Origin: JALZAI01 sp038212215
GTDB taxonomy: Bacteria; Actinomycetota; Actinomycetes; Mycobacteriales; Jatrophihabitantaceae
DNA: 64,000 nucleotides
Reading direction: 5' to 3'
Assembly: GCA_038212215.1 (NCBI GenBank)
Contig: JBBQUT010000025.1
Coordinates: forward strand, 10,437-74,436
Below, piece by piece: positions 31,410 through 39,349 of this stretch; position 1 is the stretch's first letter, and each line of letters starts with the position of its first letter. Both the position numbers and the translations under genes were made by a program. A model generated the notes under the pieces. It did no database searches and had not been told where the DNA came from. It was given only the letters and a program-made list of their open reading frames with translations.

Positions 31410-32721
31410 GCGCTTCCTCCTCGAGGACGCTCAGCGGATCGCCCGCATCGACCCGCTCGCGAAGCTCGTCACCGGGTGTGCGCCCCGACGCGACAAGTTC
31501 GGCATATGCCTCGACGCCGCTACGCAGTTCCGGTGCGCAGCGTTCGGCGGCTATCGCAAGGCAGCCGGTCGCCACCGCGCGCAGTTCGGGGTCGCGCAAG
31601 CCGTCGCGAGCCGCTCGGGTCCAGGCATCGTGGGGCAGGTCGCCCCGCAACCGTTCGCCCCGCAACCGTTCACCCCGCAACCGTTCACCCCGCAACCGTT
31701 CACACAGCTCCGCGGCGTGGTCCGCGGCGATCGGATCGTCGACGAGGGTCACGGTGAGCCCGGCCAGCGCCGGCCACCAACGATCGGGCAGGGCGTCCAG
31801 GCAGCGAATTTCGATGTAGCCGCGCGGACGGACCGGCGGGAAGAGGGTGGTCAGGTGATAGTCGATGTCGGCTCGGCTGGGAAGTCTTGCCGGACCGCCG
31901 CGGCCCTGCACCCACTGCGCGAACGGCACGCGCTCGAGCACCGGTTCGATGTGGCCGCTCACCTCGTCGCGTACGAGCATCAGCGGAGCGTTCAGCGCGT
32001 AACTGGCCCAGGCCGAGCGTGGATCGCGCCCGTCGAGCGGACGGGTGCGTGCGTTGTCGATGCCTGCCCAGACCTGCTGGCGCATCGAGTGCCAGCCGGA
32101 CGCGTGCCCGGCCAGCAGCGGCGAGCAGGCCGAAGCTGCGACAAGGACCGGCCCCAGACGATGGATCCTGCGCAGCCGTTCGGGCCACCGGTCGGCTGGT
32201 CCCGCGTCCAGGTTCACTTGCAGGGCCGCTGTGGCCGACATCATCGCCCGTCCCGGTCCGGCGCAGCCGAGGGCGGTGAAGTGCCGTTCCATGGCGACAT
32301 AGCGCTGCTGCGGATTGATCCTTCGGACCGCACGGGCGGGGTCGGTGCCGAGGGGGGCTGCACCGTAGCCCGCCTCGGCCAGCGCCTGCCTGAACACGTC
32401 GCGGTCGGACTGCAGCTTGCCGATTGCCTCGACTGCACCGTTGCCCGGCGGCGTGGACAGTTCCAACTGACCGCCCGGCTCGACGGTGACCCTGCTGCCG
32501 GCCGGCATCGTGGGTAGGCCCGCTGCCAGGACCAGCACTTCGTCCCAGCTCGGTCGACGGCGCGGTTCGGCGAGATCCACCAGATGGAACTCGAGCTCCA
32601 AACCGACCTGGCCGCCACGTGACGGGCTCAGTGCGGTTGCTTCGATGTGCTCGCGAGCGACGTCGAGTGTGAGGCTGTCGACCTCGCCGCGAACGGCGTC
32701 GTGCGTTCGGTGAACGGTCAC
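31402..32721 (-). CDS. egtA: Glutamate-cysteine ligase EgtA
   Basis: This 439-residue GCS2-family enzyme makes gamma-glutamyl-cysteine for EgtB. Characteristic blocks are VGLELEFHLVD near the N-terminus, TVEPGGQLELSTPP, and AALQVNLDAG. An ERLRG pentapeptide is repeated in tandem near residues 340-360, just after ELC, which is an unusual loop expansion. The ATG at 32721 is the start of the whole egt operon; about 500 nt of intergenic DNA lies upstream. Confidence 0.92.
   Translation of the reverse strand: MTVHRTHDAVRGEVDSLTLDVAREHIEATALSPSRGGQVGLELEFHLVDLAEPRRRPSWDEVLVLAAGLPTMPAGSRVTVEPGGQLELSTPPGNGAVEAIGKLQSDRDVFRQALAEAGYGAAPLGTDPARAVRRINPQQRYVAMERHFTALGCAGPGRAMMSATAALQVNLDAGPADRWPERLRRIHRLGPVLVAASACSPLLAGHASGWHSMRQQVWAGIDNARTRPLDGRDPRSAWASYALNAPLMLVRDEVSGHIEPVLERVPFAQWVQGRGGPARLPSRADIDYHLTTLFPPVRPRGYIEIRCLDALPDRWWPALAGLTVTLVDDPIAADHAAELCERLRGERLRGERLRGERLRGDLPHDAWTRAARDGLRDPELRAVATGCLAIAAERCAPELRSGVEAYAELVASGRTPGDELRERVDAGDPLSVLEEEAHA
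31641..31700. repeat. 15-bp tandem repeat, 4 copies, in egtA
   Basis: Four units of c(g/a)ccccgcaaccgtt lie at 31641-31655, 31656-31670, 31671-31685 and 31686-31700; the second base is the only variable one. On the minus strand they encode repeated ERLRG. The unit is a multiple of three, so copy-number change keeps egtA in frame. Confidence 0.93.
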
Positions 32722-33217
32722 CCGCCCCCTCCAGGTCCGGACCGGCCGTGAAGCTCACGGCCGCGGGTCGGTGCGGGGGCGGCCGCAGACTAGCGCGACC
32801 GTCCTCGTAAATCACTCTACGCAACTTGCGCAGGGCACGATATTCACGTTACGACTGGTTATCGTCCTATTCCTGCCCAGGTTGTTTCGGCGACAAACAA
32901 CGCGAGCATCGAATGTGCGCAGCCGACGGTTGCGCGCTTTGACCCATTTATTTTGGTTTGTTAGGCTGCGCGGCCGCCCACATGACAGCACTGTAATGCG
33001 CGCGGCGCGCGGCGCAGTTATCGTTGCACCGCCATGTCTGCTTGATCGGCCAATCGGAGGCTTCGATCGAACGTACGGACTCGGCTTTGGGCGGGAATCG
33101 GGATGAGTGCACGAGTTGTCGGCTTTGGCATGGAGTCGCGACGCGACATGTGGTCGGGCACTTTCACGCCTCCGTCGCCGAGCCTGCGTTCCGCTGTCCG
33201 CGGGACGGGCTAATCCG
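32722..33217. promoter_or_regulatory. Egt / two-component divergent region with candidate promoter
   Basis: This 496-nt region between egtA (minus) and a response regulator (plus) is noticeably richer in A/T at 32800-33010 than the flanking genes. A plus-strand promoter candidate is TTGACC (32939-32944), a 17-nt spacer, then TAGGCT (32962-32967); the -10 fits the TAnnnT pattern. That would leave about 240 nt of 5' leader. No coding region is convincing; the short open frames across 32771-33106 lack protein-like composition. Confidence 0.45.
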
Positions 33218-33892
33218 GTGGCGGGCGCACGCATCCTGGTGACCGAGGACGAACCCAATTTGCGCCAGTTACTCGTGCGCCTTTTGGGCACGGCCGGCTA
33301 CCTGCCGACGCCGGCAGCCACCGGCACTCAGGGGATCCGGCTCGCGCTCGACGAGGAGTTCGACCTGGTCATCCTCGACCTGATGTTGCCCGACATCTCG
33401 GGCGAGCAGGTGCAGCGCGTGCTTCTGGCACATCGGCCGCAGACGCCCATCCTTGTTCTTTCGTCGGTGACCGAGGTCCACCGTCGAGTCGGCGTGCTCG
33501 AAGGCGGCGCGGTCGATTTCCTTGCCAAACCGTTCGTGAACAGCGAATTGCTGGCGCGGGTGCGGCTCCGCTTGCGCGCGACCGGCGTGGTTGTGCCGGC
33601 GGTCTCGACCCGGCTCTCGCCAGACGGCGAACTCGATCTTGCCCGCCGCGAGATCGTCCGCAGCGGGCGCCGGATCCCGCTGTCGCAGCGTGAATTCGCG
33701 CTGCTCAACTACTTCGTGGACCGTCGCGGCGCGGTATGCACGCGGCAGGAACTGCTCGCCGACGTATGGGGGCTGTCCTTCGATCCCGGCACCAACGTCG
33801 TGGACGTGTACGTGCGTCGACTGCGCAACAAGTTGTCCGCAGAATCAATCGAAACGGTGCGCAATGTGGGATATCGCCTCATCGCCTGCTAG
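33218..33892 (+). CDS. OmpR-family response regulator
   Basis: This 224-residue two-domain regulator has receiver Asp54 (LVILDLMLPD), acidic pair TEDE, and Lys in LAKPF. The winged-helix half (LSQREFALLNYFVDRRGAVCTR, then NVVDVYVRRLRNKL) is PhoB/OmpR type. The GTG at 33218 gives the receiver start; the longer upstream frame is basic and was dropped. It overlaps the partner kinase by 29 nt, so they form a two-gene unit. Its targets are unknown; the divergent egt operon is one candidate. Confidence 0.88.
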   Translation: MAGARILVTEDEPNLRQLLVRLLGTAGYLPTPAATGTQGIRLALDEEFDLVILDLMLPDISGEQVQRVLLAHRPQTPILVLSSVTEVHRRVGVLEGGAVDFLAKPFVNSELLARVRLRLRATGVVVPAVSTRLSPDGELDLARREIVRSGRRIPLSQREFALLNYFVDRRGAVCTRQELLADVWGLSFDPGTNVVDVYVRRLRNKLSAESIETVRNVGYRLIAC

Positions 33893-35009
33893 AGCCGTCA
33901 CCCAGCTCGGCTGGCTGGTCTTCGCGACGGTGGACGTGGCGCTGATGTGGGCGCTTCCCGGCCTGGAGACCATCCCGTACCACCTGGTGTGGGCGAGCTT
34001 CGCGCTGCTGTACGGGCTGTTTCCCTGGTCCTTCCGGGTGAGCGCGCTGGCCTTCACCGGCGTCACCGTCGCGACCGGCATCCCGCTGATCGAACATGCC
34101 CGGTGGGGGATCATCGGCTGGGAGGAGTGCTCGGAAATCGTGTTGATGGGGGTGATCGCCGCCCTGCTGATGTGGCACGTCCGACGCAACTTCGTTACCC
34201 AGCAAGAATTGCGAAACGTCAACGAGTCCGAGCGGATCCGCAGCCACTACCGCGAGATCGCGACCCGGTTCGGTTCGCACGAGATCCGCACTCGGCTGGC
34301 GATCGCCCGCAGCGTCACCGAGATGATCCGCGACAGCGCCGGTATCGACGGTGCCCACCTCAGCGACCAGACCCACGAGGACGCCGATCTCGTGCTCACC
34401 GAACTGGACAAGGCCACCGCGCTCTCGTCGAAGCTGCTGGCGTTCGTGCGGCTCGGCGGCGAGTCGGGCGAGCAGCCCATCGATCTGGAGGAACTGCTGG
34501 CCTCGATCACTCGCAGGTGGGTGTTCGCGGCGGATCGCGAGTGGAGCTACGCGTCGTTCCCCGGGCTGGTCCTCGGCGACCCCGAACGGGTCGAGGTCTT
34601 GCTGGACTGCCTGCTCGAGAACGCGGTCAAGTTCACCGAGCCAGGCGACCGGATCTCGGTCGACGCGAGGCGCACCGACGATCACATCCTGATCGCTGTC
34701 GAAGACGGCGGCAGGGGTATCCCCGCGACCGACATCGAGCGCGTCACCCGCTTGTTCGAGACTGGCAGCACGGCCGGTGACCAGGCCGGTAGTGGCCTCG
34801 GCCTCGGCATGGTGCGCGCCATGATGGAGTCCCGCGGGGGTCGGGTGCAGGTCTCCAGCATCGAGGGGCAGGGCACCACCGTCATCCTGGGCATCCCCTA
34901 CCGCCGCGGCGCCGACCCTCGACCTGCGCTGCGGATGTCGTCAGCGCCGGCGGTGGCGCACATCGACACGTCTCTGGCGGACCCCGTGGCAGTAGCCGCG
35001 GGCGGCTGA
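33864..35009 (+). CDS. Sensor histidine kinase
   Basis: This 381-residue kinase has about four TM segments in the first 110 residues with very short loops, so there is no obvious extracytoplasmic sensor domain. The H-box FGSHEIRTRLAIAR has His139, and the HATPase_c has NAVKFTEPGDRI, DGGRGIP and GSGLGLGMV. A short Ala/Pro-rich tail follows. The start ATG 33864 lies inside the response-regulator gene. The signal is probably sensed in the membrane or bilayer. The stop codon lies in a tandem repeat. Confidence 0.88.
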   Translation: MWDIASSPARAVTQLGWLVFATVDVALMWALPGLETIPYHLVWASFALLYGLFPWSFRVSALAFTGVTVATGIPLIEHARWGIIGWEECSEIVLMGVIAALLMWHVRRNFVTQQELRNVNESERIRSHYREIATRFGSHEIRTRLAIARSVTEMIRDSAGIDGAHLSDQTHEDADLVLTELDKATALSSKLLAFVRLGGESGEQPIDLEELLASITRRWVFAADREWSYASFPGLVLGDPERVEVLLDCLLENAVKFTEPGDRISVDARRTDDHILIAVEDGGRGIPATDIERVTRLFETGSTAGDQAGSGLGLGMVRAMMESRGGRVQVSSIEGQGTTVILGIPYRRGADPRPALRMSSAPAVAHIDTSLADPVAVAAGG

Positions 35010-35054
35010 CTGTCGTCGCCCGCGGGCGGCTGACTGTCGTCGCCCGCGGGCGGC
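34996..35054. repeat. 24-bp tandem repeat (2.5 copies) spanning the kinase stop codon
   Basis: A 24-nt unit beginning ccgcgggcggctgactg occurs at 34996-35019 and 35020-35043, with an 11-nt partial copy to 35054. The kinase TGA lies in the first copy, so the duplication continues into the gap before the HelD-type gene. Confidence 0.93.
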
Positions 35055-35066
35055 GATGATGGCGAG

Positions 35067-37091
35067 ATGCCCGACAGCCCCGTCCTCGACAGTGAACGGC
35101 GCCACCTGGAGCAGGCCGGCCGGTGGTTGAGTGAGATGCAGCTCGCAGCGTCGGCAATCGCCGACTACGGCGTGGACGAGCTGGCGAGCCAGAGTCTCGG
35201 CCGGATGCGTGCCGAGCGTCTGGCTGCGCTCGGTGCCGATCCGGATGCCCCGCCGTTCTTCGGGCGTACCGACCGTGATCGCGACGGCAGCCCCGATGGG
35301 GCACCCGAGGTCTTGCACATCGGCCGGCGCCACGTCCGCGACGATCACGGCGATCCGGTGGTGATCGATTGGCGCGCGCCGATCGCACGGGCGTTCTACC
35401 GCGCCACCCCTGCCGACCGGATGGGCGTTCGGCTACGCCGGCGCTTCGGCTTCCACGGCATGCTGTCCTCTTACGAGGACGAGCACCTCGACCGCGGCGA
35501 GTCTTTGGGACTGCAGTCGCAGCTGCTCCGCGAGGATATCGAGCGCCCTCGGGTCGGCCCGATGCGCGACATCGTGGCCACGATACAGCCCGACCAGGAC
35601 GATCTCGTGCGCGCGGATCTGGACACGTCGCTGTGCATCCAGGGTGCACCCGGCACCGGCAAGACCGCCGTCGGCCTCCACCGTGCCGCCTACCTGCTCT
35701 ACACCTACCCCGAGCGGCTGCGCCGTTCCGGCGTGCTGGTCGTCGGCCCCAACCGGGCGTTCCTGCACTACATCGCACAGGTGCTGCCCTCCCTCGGTGA
35801 GGGCGGGATCGAGCAGCGCACCGTTGAGACGCTGGTCGCGAATGCGCCGACCGGCACGGAGGCGGTTGCACTCGCGACACTCAAGGGCGACGCGCGGATG
35901 GCCGACGTCGTGCGGCGTGCCGTGCTCAGTTACGTCGCCAAGCCCGCCGACGATGTGGTGGCGATCGTCGGCACCCGCCGCTACCGCATCGGCGCGCACC
36001 ACCTGCGTCGCTACGTCGACGACGCCCGCCGCGCGCTCAGCGATGGGCTGCGCTGGTCGCTAGGTCGGGAACGGCTACGCACCCAACTCGCCGAGGACGT
36101 CCGGCGCCAGCGGGAGGACGCCGGCGGCGCGCCGTCGGACGCCGAGACCGCTAGGGTGGCCCGGGCGCCCGAGGTGCGCGAGTTCGTCGACGCTGTCTGG
36201 CCGGCGCTGACGCCGGTCGCGGTGTTGTCGAGGTTGTGGGCCGAACCGGAATTCTTGCGCCGCTGCGCACCGACCTTCGCCGGGGACGAGCGGGCGCTGT
36301 TACACCGGGCGCCCGCGCGATCGTTGCGCGCGACCCGGTGGACGCCGATGGACGCCGTCTTGCTCGACGAGCTCACCGGGTTGATCGACGGTACCGAGAC
36401 GTTCGTGCACGCGGTGGTCGATGAGGCGCAGGACCTGTCCGCGATGCAGTGCCGGGCGATAGCGCGGCGGTGCCCGCTCGGGTCCGTGACGGTGCTCGGC
36501 GACCTCGCCCAGGCGACGACGACGTGGTCGCCCGGCGACTGGGCCACCACGCTGCGGCACCTGGGGCACGAGTCGGCGAAGGTGCGTCCGCTGACCGCCG
36601 GGTACCGCGTGCCGGCGGAGGTGATCGAGGTGGCGAACCGGCTGCTGCCGCACATCGCGGTCGGGGTGCCGCCGGGCACGTCCGTCCGCGGCGGTCACGA
36701 CGCGCTCGTGTTTGCTGGAGCGTCCTCGCTGCTCGCCTCGGTGCGCGCCGCGCTGGACGCGCCGGGGTCGGTTGGGGTCATCGTCGCCGACGCGCGCGCC
36801 GGCGAGATGCTGGGCGAGTTGCATGCCGGCGCGATCGAGGCGCAAGCGCTCGACGCGGACGCCGACCCGCGAGTGACGGTCGTGCCCGCGTCGCAGGCGA
36901 AGGGCTTGGAGTTCGACACCGTCGTGCTGCTCGAACCCGGTGAGATCGTCGCTGCCGAACCGACGCGCGCCGCGGGCCTTCGGCGGCTCTACGTCGTCCT
37001 CACCCGCGCGGTCTCCCGACTCGTCGTGCTGCACGACCAGCCGCTGCCCGACGAACTCGCCGCCGCTACTCCCGCGCGTCACTTATGGTAG
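35067..37091 (+). CDS. HelD/HelR-type RNA polymerase recycling ATPase (SF1 helicase-like)
   Basis: This is a 674-residue UvrD-like superfamily-1 ATPase. The N-terminus has a charged helical arm (SERRHLEQAGRWLSEM), then the IDWRAPIARAFYRA region typical of HelD, then Walker A GAPGTGKT with AAYLLYTYPERL. Walker B is VVDEAQDLS, and the C-terminal motif is RLYVVLTRAVSRLVVLHD. HelD/HelR proteins dissociate stalled RNA polymerase, and the Streptomyces HelR confers tolerance to rifampicin. It lacks the length and nuclease domain of repair helicases. Start ATG 35067 is downstream of the kinase repeat. The IR at 37102-37142 is just past its end. Confidence 0.85.
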   Translation: MPDSPVLDSERRHLEQAGRWLSEMQLAASAIADYGVDELASQSLGRMRAERLAALGADPDAPPFFGRTDRDRDGSPDGAPEVLHIGRRHVRDDHGDPVVIDWRAPIARAFYRATPADRMGVRLRRRFGFHGMLSSYEDEHLDRGESLGLQSQLLREDIERPRVGPMRDIVATIQPDQDDLVRADLDTSLCIQGAPGTGKTAVGLHRAAYLLYTYPERLRRSGVLVVGPNRAFLHYIAQVLPSLGEGGIEQRTVETLVANAPTGTEAVALATLKGDARMADVVRRAVLSYVAKPADDVVAIVGTRRYRIGAHHLRRYVDDARRALSDGLRWSLGRERLRTQLAEDVRRQREDAGGAPSDAETARVARAPEVREFVDAVWPALTPVAVLSRLWAEPEFLRRCAPTFAGDERALLHRAPARSLRATRWTPMDAVLLDELTGLIDGTETFVHAVVDEAQDLSAMQCRAIARRCPLGSVTVLGDLAQATTTWSPGDWATTLRHLGHESAKVRPLTAGYRVPAEVIEVANRLLPHIAVGVPPGTSVRGGHDALVFAGASSLLASVRAALDAPGSVGVIVADARAGEMLGELHAGAIEAQALDADADPRVTVVPASQAKGLEFDTVVLLEPGEIVAAEPTRAAGLRRLYVVLTRAVSRLVVLHDQPLPDELAAATPARHLW

Positions 37092-37101
37092 GAACCCCTG
37101 G

Positions 37102-37142
37102 GTAGTCCGGTTACTACGCCACCCCGGTACTAAGCGGACTAC
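37102..37142. promoter_or_regulatory. 8-bp inverted repeat before the 2-oxoacid dehydrogenase genes
   Basis: GTAGTCCG (37102-37109) and CGGACTAC (37135-37142) are perfect complements with 25 nt between. It is 60 nt before the E1alpha start and 11 nt after the HelD-type gene. It could be an operator for the dehydrogenase operon or the transcript end of the upstream gene; no U-tract is seen. Confidence 0.5.
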
Positions 37143-37204
37143 GCACCTGACGCCAGTAGCGCTCCGCGTGGCAACCCCACACACGCGCGAACGAGGAGTT
37201 GTCA

Positions 37205-38326
37205 ATGACCGACCACGTGCACGCCGTCCAACCCGAGCCCAACATGGTGCAACTGCTCACGCCCGAGGGCCAGCGCGTCGAGCACCCCGACTACGCGCTC
37301 GACATCACCGACGACGAGATCGCCGCGCTGTACCGCGACCTGGTGATGGTGCGCCGCATCGACTCCGAGGCGATCGCGCTGCAGCGCCAAGGCGAGTTGG
37401 GTCTGTGGGCCAGCCTGCTTGGCCAGGAAGCCGCTCAGATCGGCGCCGGGCGCGCGCTGCGCACCCAGGACATGGCTTTCCCGACCTACCGCGAGCACGG
37501 CGTCGCCTGGTGCCGGGACGTCGACGCGCTGACGCTGCTGGGCCTGTTCCGAGGCACGAATCTCGGTGGCTGGAACCCCAACGAGAACAACTTCAACCTG
37601 TACACGATCGTCATCGGTGCGCAGACGCTGCACGCGACCGGATACGCGATGGGCATCGTCCGCGACGGCGCCGTCGGCACCGGCGATCCGGAACGCGACA
37701 CTGCCGTCCTCGCGTTCTTCGGCGACGGCGCGTCGAGCCAGGGTGACGTGAACGAGGCATTCGTGTGGGCGGCCGCCGGCAACCTGCCGGTCGTGTTCTT
37801 CTGCCAGAACAATCAGTGGGCGATCAGCGAGCCGGTCGAGCGGCAGAGCCGGGTGCCGCTGTACATGCGCTCCGCCGGCTTCGGCTTCCCGGGCTTGAGG
37901 GTCGATGGCAACGACGTGCTCGCCTGCCTCGCGGTCACCCGCAAGGCGTTGGACAATGCCCGCGCTGCGCAGGGTCCGACCCTCATCGAGGCCTACACCT
38001 ACCGGATGAACCCGCACACCACCAACGACGACCCGCGCCGCTACCGGCTTGGCAGCGAGGCCGAGACGTGGAAGCTACGCGACCCGATCGAACGGGTTCG
38101 GGCCTATCTGACCCGCGAAGCCCGCGTCGGCCCGGAATTCTTCGCCTCGGTGGACGCGGAGTCCAAGCAACTCGCGGAACGGGTCCGTGCGGGTTGCCGG
38201 GCGCTGGTCGACCCGACGCCGGAGTCACTGTTTGACCACGTCCACGTCGAACTGCCCGAAGAGTTGCAGGTGCAGCGCGCCGAGTTCGGGGAATTCGTAC
38301 GCTCCGTCGAGGAGATGTCGGCGTGA
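37205..38326 (+). CDS. 2-oxoacid dehydrogenase E1 alpha subunit
   Basis: This 373-residue thiamine-diphosphate subunit decarboxylates a 2-oxoacid. The ThDP motif starts at GDGASSQGD and ends with NN (FFCQNNQW). The AFPTYREHG and YRMNPHTTNDDP blocks are those of branched-chain or pyruvate E1 alpha. The ATG at 37205 follows GAGGAG. It is followed by E1 beta and E2 in one operon. Branched-chain versus pyruvate specificity is not fixed by the sequence; absence of E3 in the window suggests it is shared from elsewhere. Confidence 0.9.
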   Translation: MTDHVHAVQPEPNMVQLLTPEGQRVEHPDYALDITDDEIAALYRDLVMVRRIDSEAIALQRQGELGLWASLLGQEAAQIGAGRALRTQDMAFPTYREHGVAWCRDVDALTLLGLFRGTNLGGWNPNENNFNLYTIVIGAQTLHATGYAMGIVRDGAVGTGDPERDTAVLAFFGDGASSQGDVNEAFVWAAAGNLPVVFFCQNNQWAISEPVERQSRVPLYMRSAGFGFPGLRVDGNDVLACLAVTRKALDNARAAQGPTLIEAYTYRMNPHTTNDDPRRYRLGSEAETWKLRDPIERVRAYLTREARVGPEFFASVDAESKQLAERVRAGCRALVDPTPESLFDHVHVELPEELQVQRAEFGEFVRSVEEMSA

Positions 38327-38361
38327 GCGAAGCTTGCGAGCGAAGCGAGGCTCGGGCATGA
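38323..38361. repeat. Gene-junction repeat element, copy A
   Basis: The gap between E1alpha and E1beta starts with the TGA of the upstream gene inside GTGAGC. It then has a 9-nt insert gaagcttgc (by comparison with copy B) and the shared core GAGCGAAGCGAGGCTCGGGC, ending in the ATGA of the next start. The core folds as CGAGC/GCTCG with an 8-nt loop. Copy B at 58422-58451 is identical apart from the insert. Confidence 0.9.
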
Positions 38362-39347
38362 GTCAGCCAGGTGAGCGCCCGACCCTGACGATGGCCAAGG
38401 CGCTGAACCAAGGCCTGCGCAAGGCCATGGAAGCCGATCCGAAGGTTCTCATCATGGGCGAGGACGTCGGCAAGCTCGGTGGCGTCTTCCGGATCACCGA
38501 CGGCCTGCAGAAGGACTTCGGCGAAGACCGCGTCATCGACACCCCGCTCGCGGAGTCCGGGATCATCGGCACGGCGGTGGGCCTGGCGATTCGCGGCTAC
38601 CGACCGGTGTGTGAGATCCAGTTCGACGGTTTCGTGTTCCCCGGGTTCGACCAGATCGTCAGCCAGGTCGCCAAGTTCCACAATCGTTCCGCTGGACTGA
38701 TGAAGATGCCGATCACGATTCGGATCCCGTTCGGCGGCGGCATCGGCGCGGTCGAGCACCACAGCGAGTCGCCCGAGACGTACTTCGCGCACACGGCCGG
38801 GCTGAAGGTGGTCAGTTGCTCCAACGCCTCGGACGCGTACTGGATGATCCAGCAAGCCGTCGCGGACGACGATCCGATCGTTTTCTTTGAGCCGAAGCGG
38901 CTCTATCACGCCGCCAAATCCCCGATCGACGGCACCGCGACACCGCTCTACCAGGCCCGCGTCGTGCGTCCCGGCGAGCATGTGACGGTCGTCGGATACG
39001 GCCCGACGATCAGCACCGTGCTGGAGGCAGCAGCGGCCTGCGCCGAGGACGGCGTCGAACTGGAGGTCATCGACCTGCGTTCGATCTCGCCGCTGGACAT
39101 GCCCACCGTCGTGGAGTCGGTTCGTCGCACCGGACGGCTCATCGTCGTGCACGAGGCGCCGAACAGCTTCGGCGTGGGCGCCGAGATCGCGACGCGCGTT
39201 CAGGAGCAGGCGTTCTATTCGCTGGAAGCGCCGGTGCTGCGCGTCACCGGCTACGACACCCCGTACCCGCCGAGCCGGCTCGAGCACGAATGGCTGCCCA
39301 ACCTCGACCGTGTCCTCGACGCCGTCGACAAGATCATGGAGTACTGA
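38358..39347 (+). CDS. 2-oxoacid dehydrogenase E1 beta subunit
   Basis: This 329-residue partner of E1 alpha is a transketolase-like pyrimidine-binding domain followed by a transketolase C-terminal domain. Blocks GEDVGKLGGVFRIT, DTPLAESGIIGTAVGLA and VGYGPTISTVLEAA are typical. The start ATG 38358 is at the end of the repeat element. The E2 gene starts 2 nt after its stop. Confidence 0.92.
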   Translation: MSQPGERPTLTMAKALNQGLRKAMEADPKVLIMGEDVGKLGGVFRITDGLQKDFGEDRVIDTPLAESGIIGTAVGLAIRGYRPVCEIQFDGFVFPGFDQIVSQVAKFHNRSAGLMKMPITIRIPFGGGIGAVEHHSESPETYFAHTAGLKVVSCSNASDAYWMIQQAVADDDPIVFFEPKRLYHAAKSPIDGTATPLYQARVVRPGEHVTVVGYGPTISTVLEAAAACAEDGVELEVIDLRSISPLDMPTVVESVRRTGRLIVVHEAPNSFGVGAEIATRVQEQAFYSLEAPVLRVTGYDTPYPPSRLEHEWLPNLDRVLDAVDKIMEY

Positions 39348-39349
39348 CC

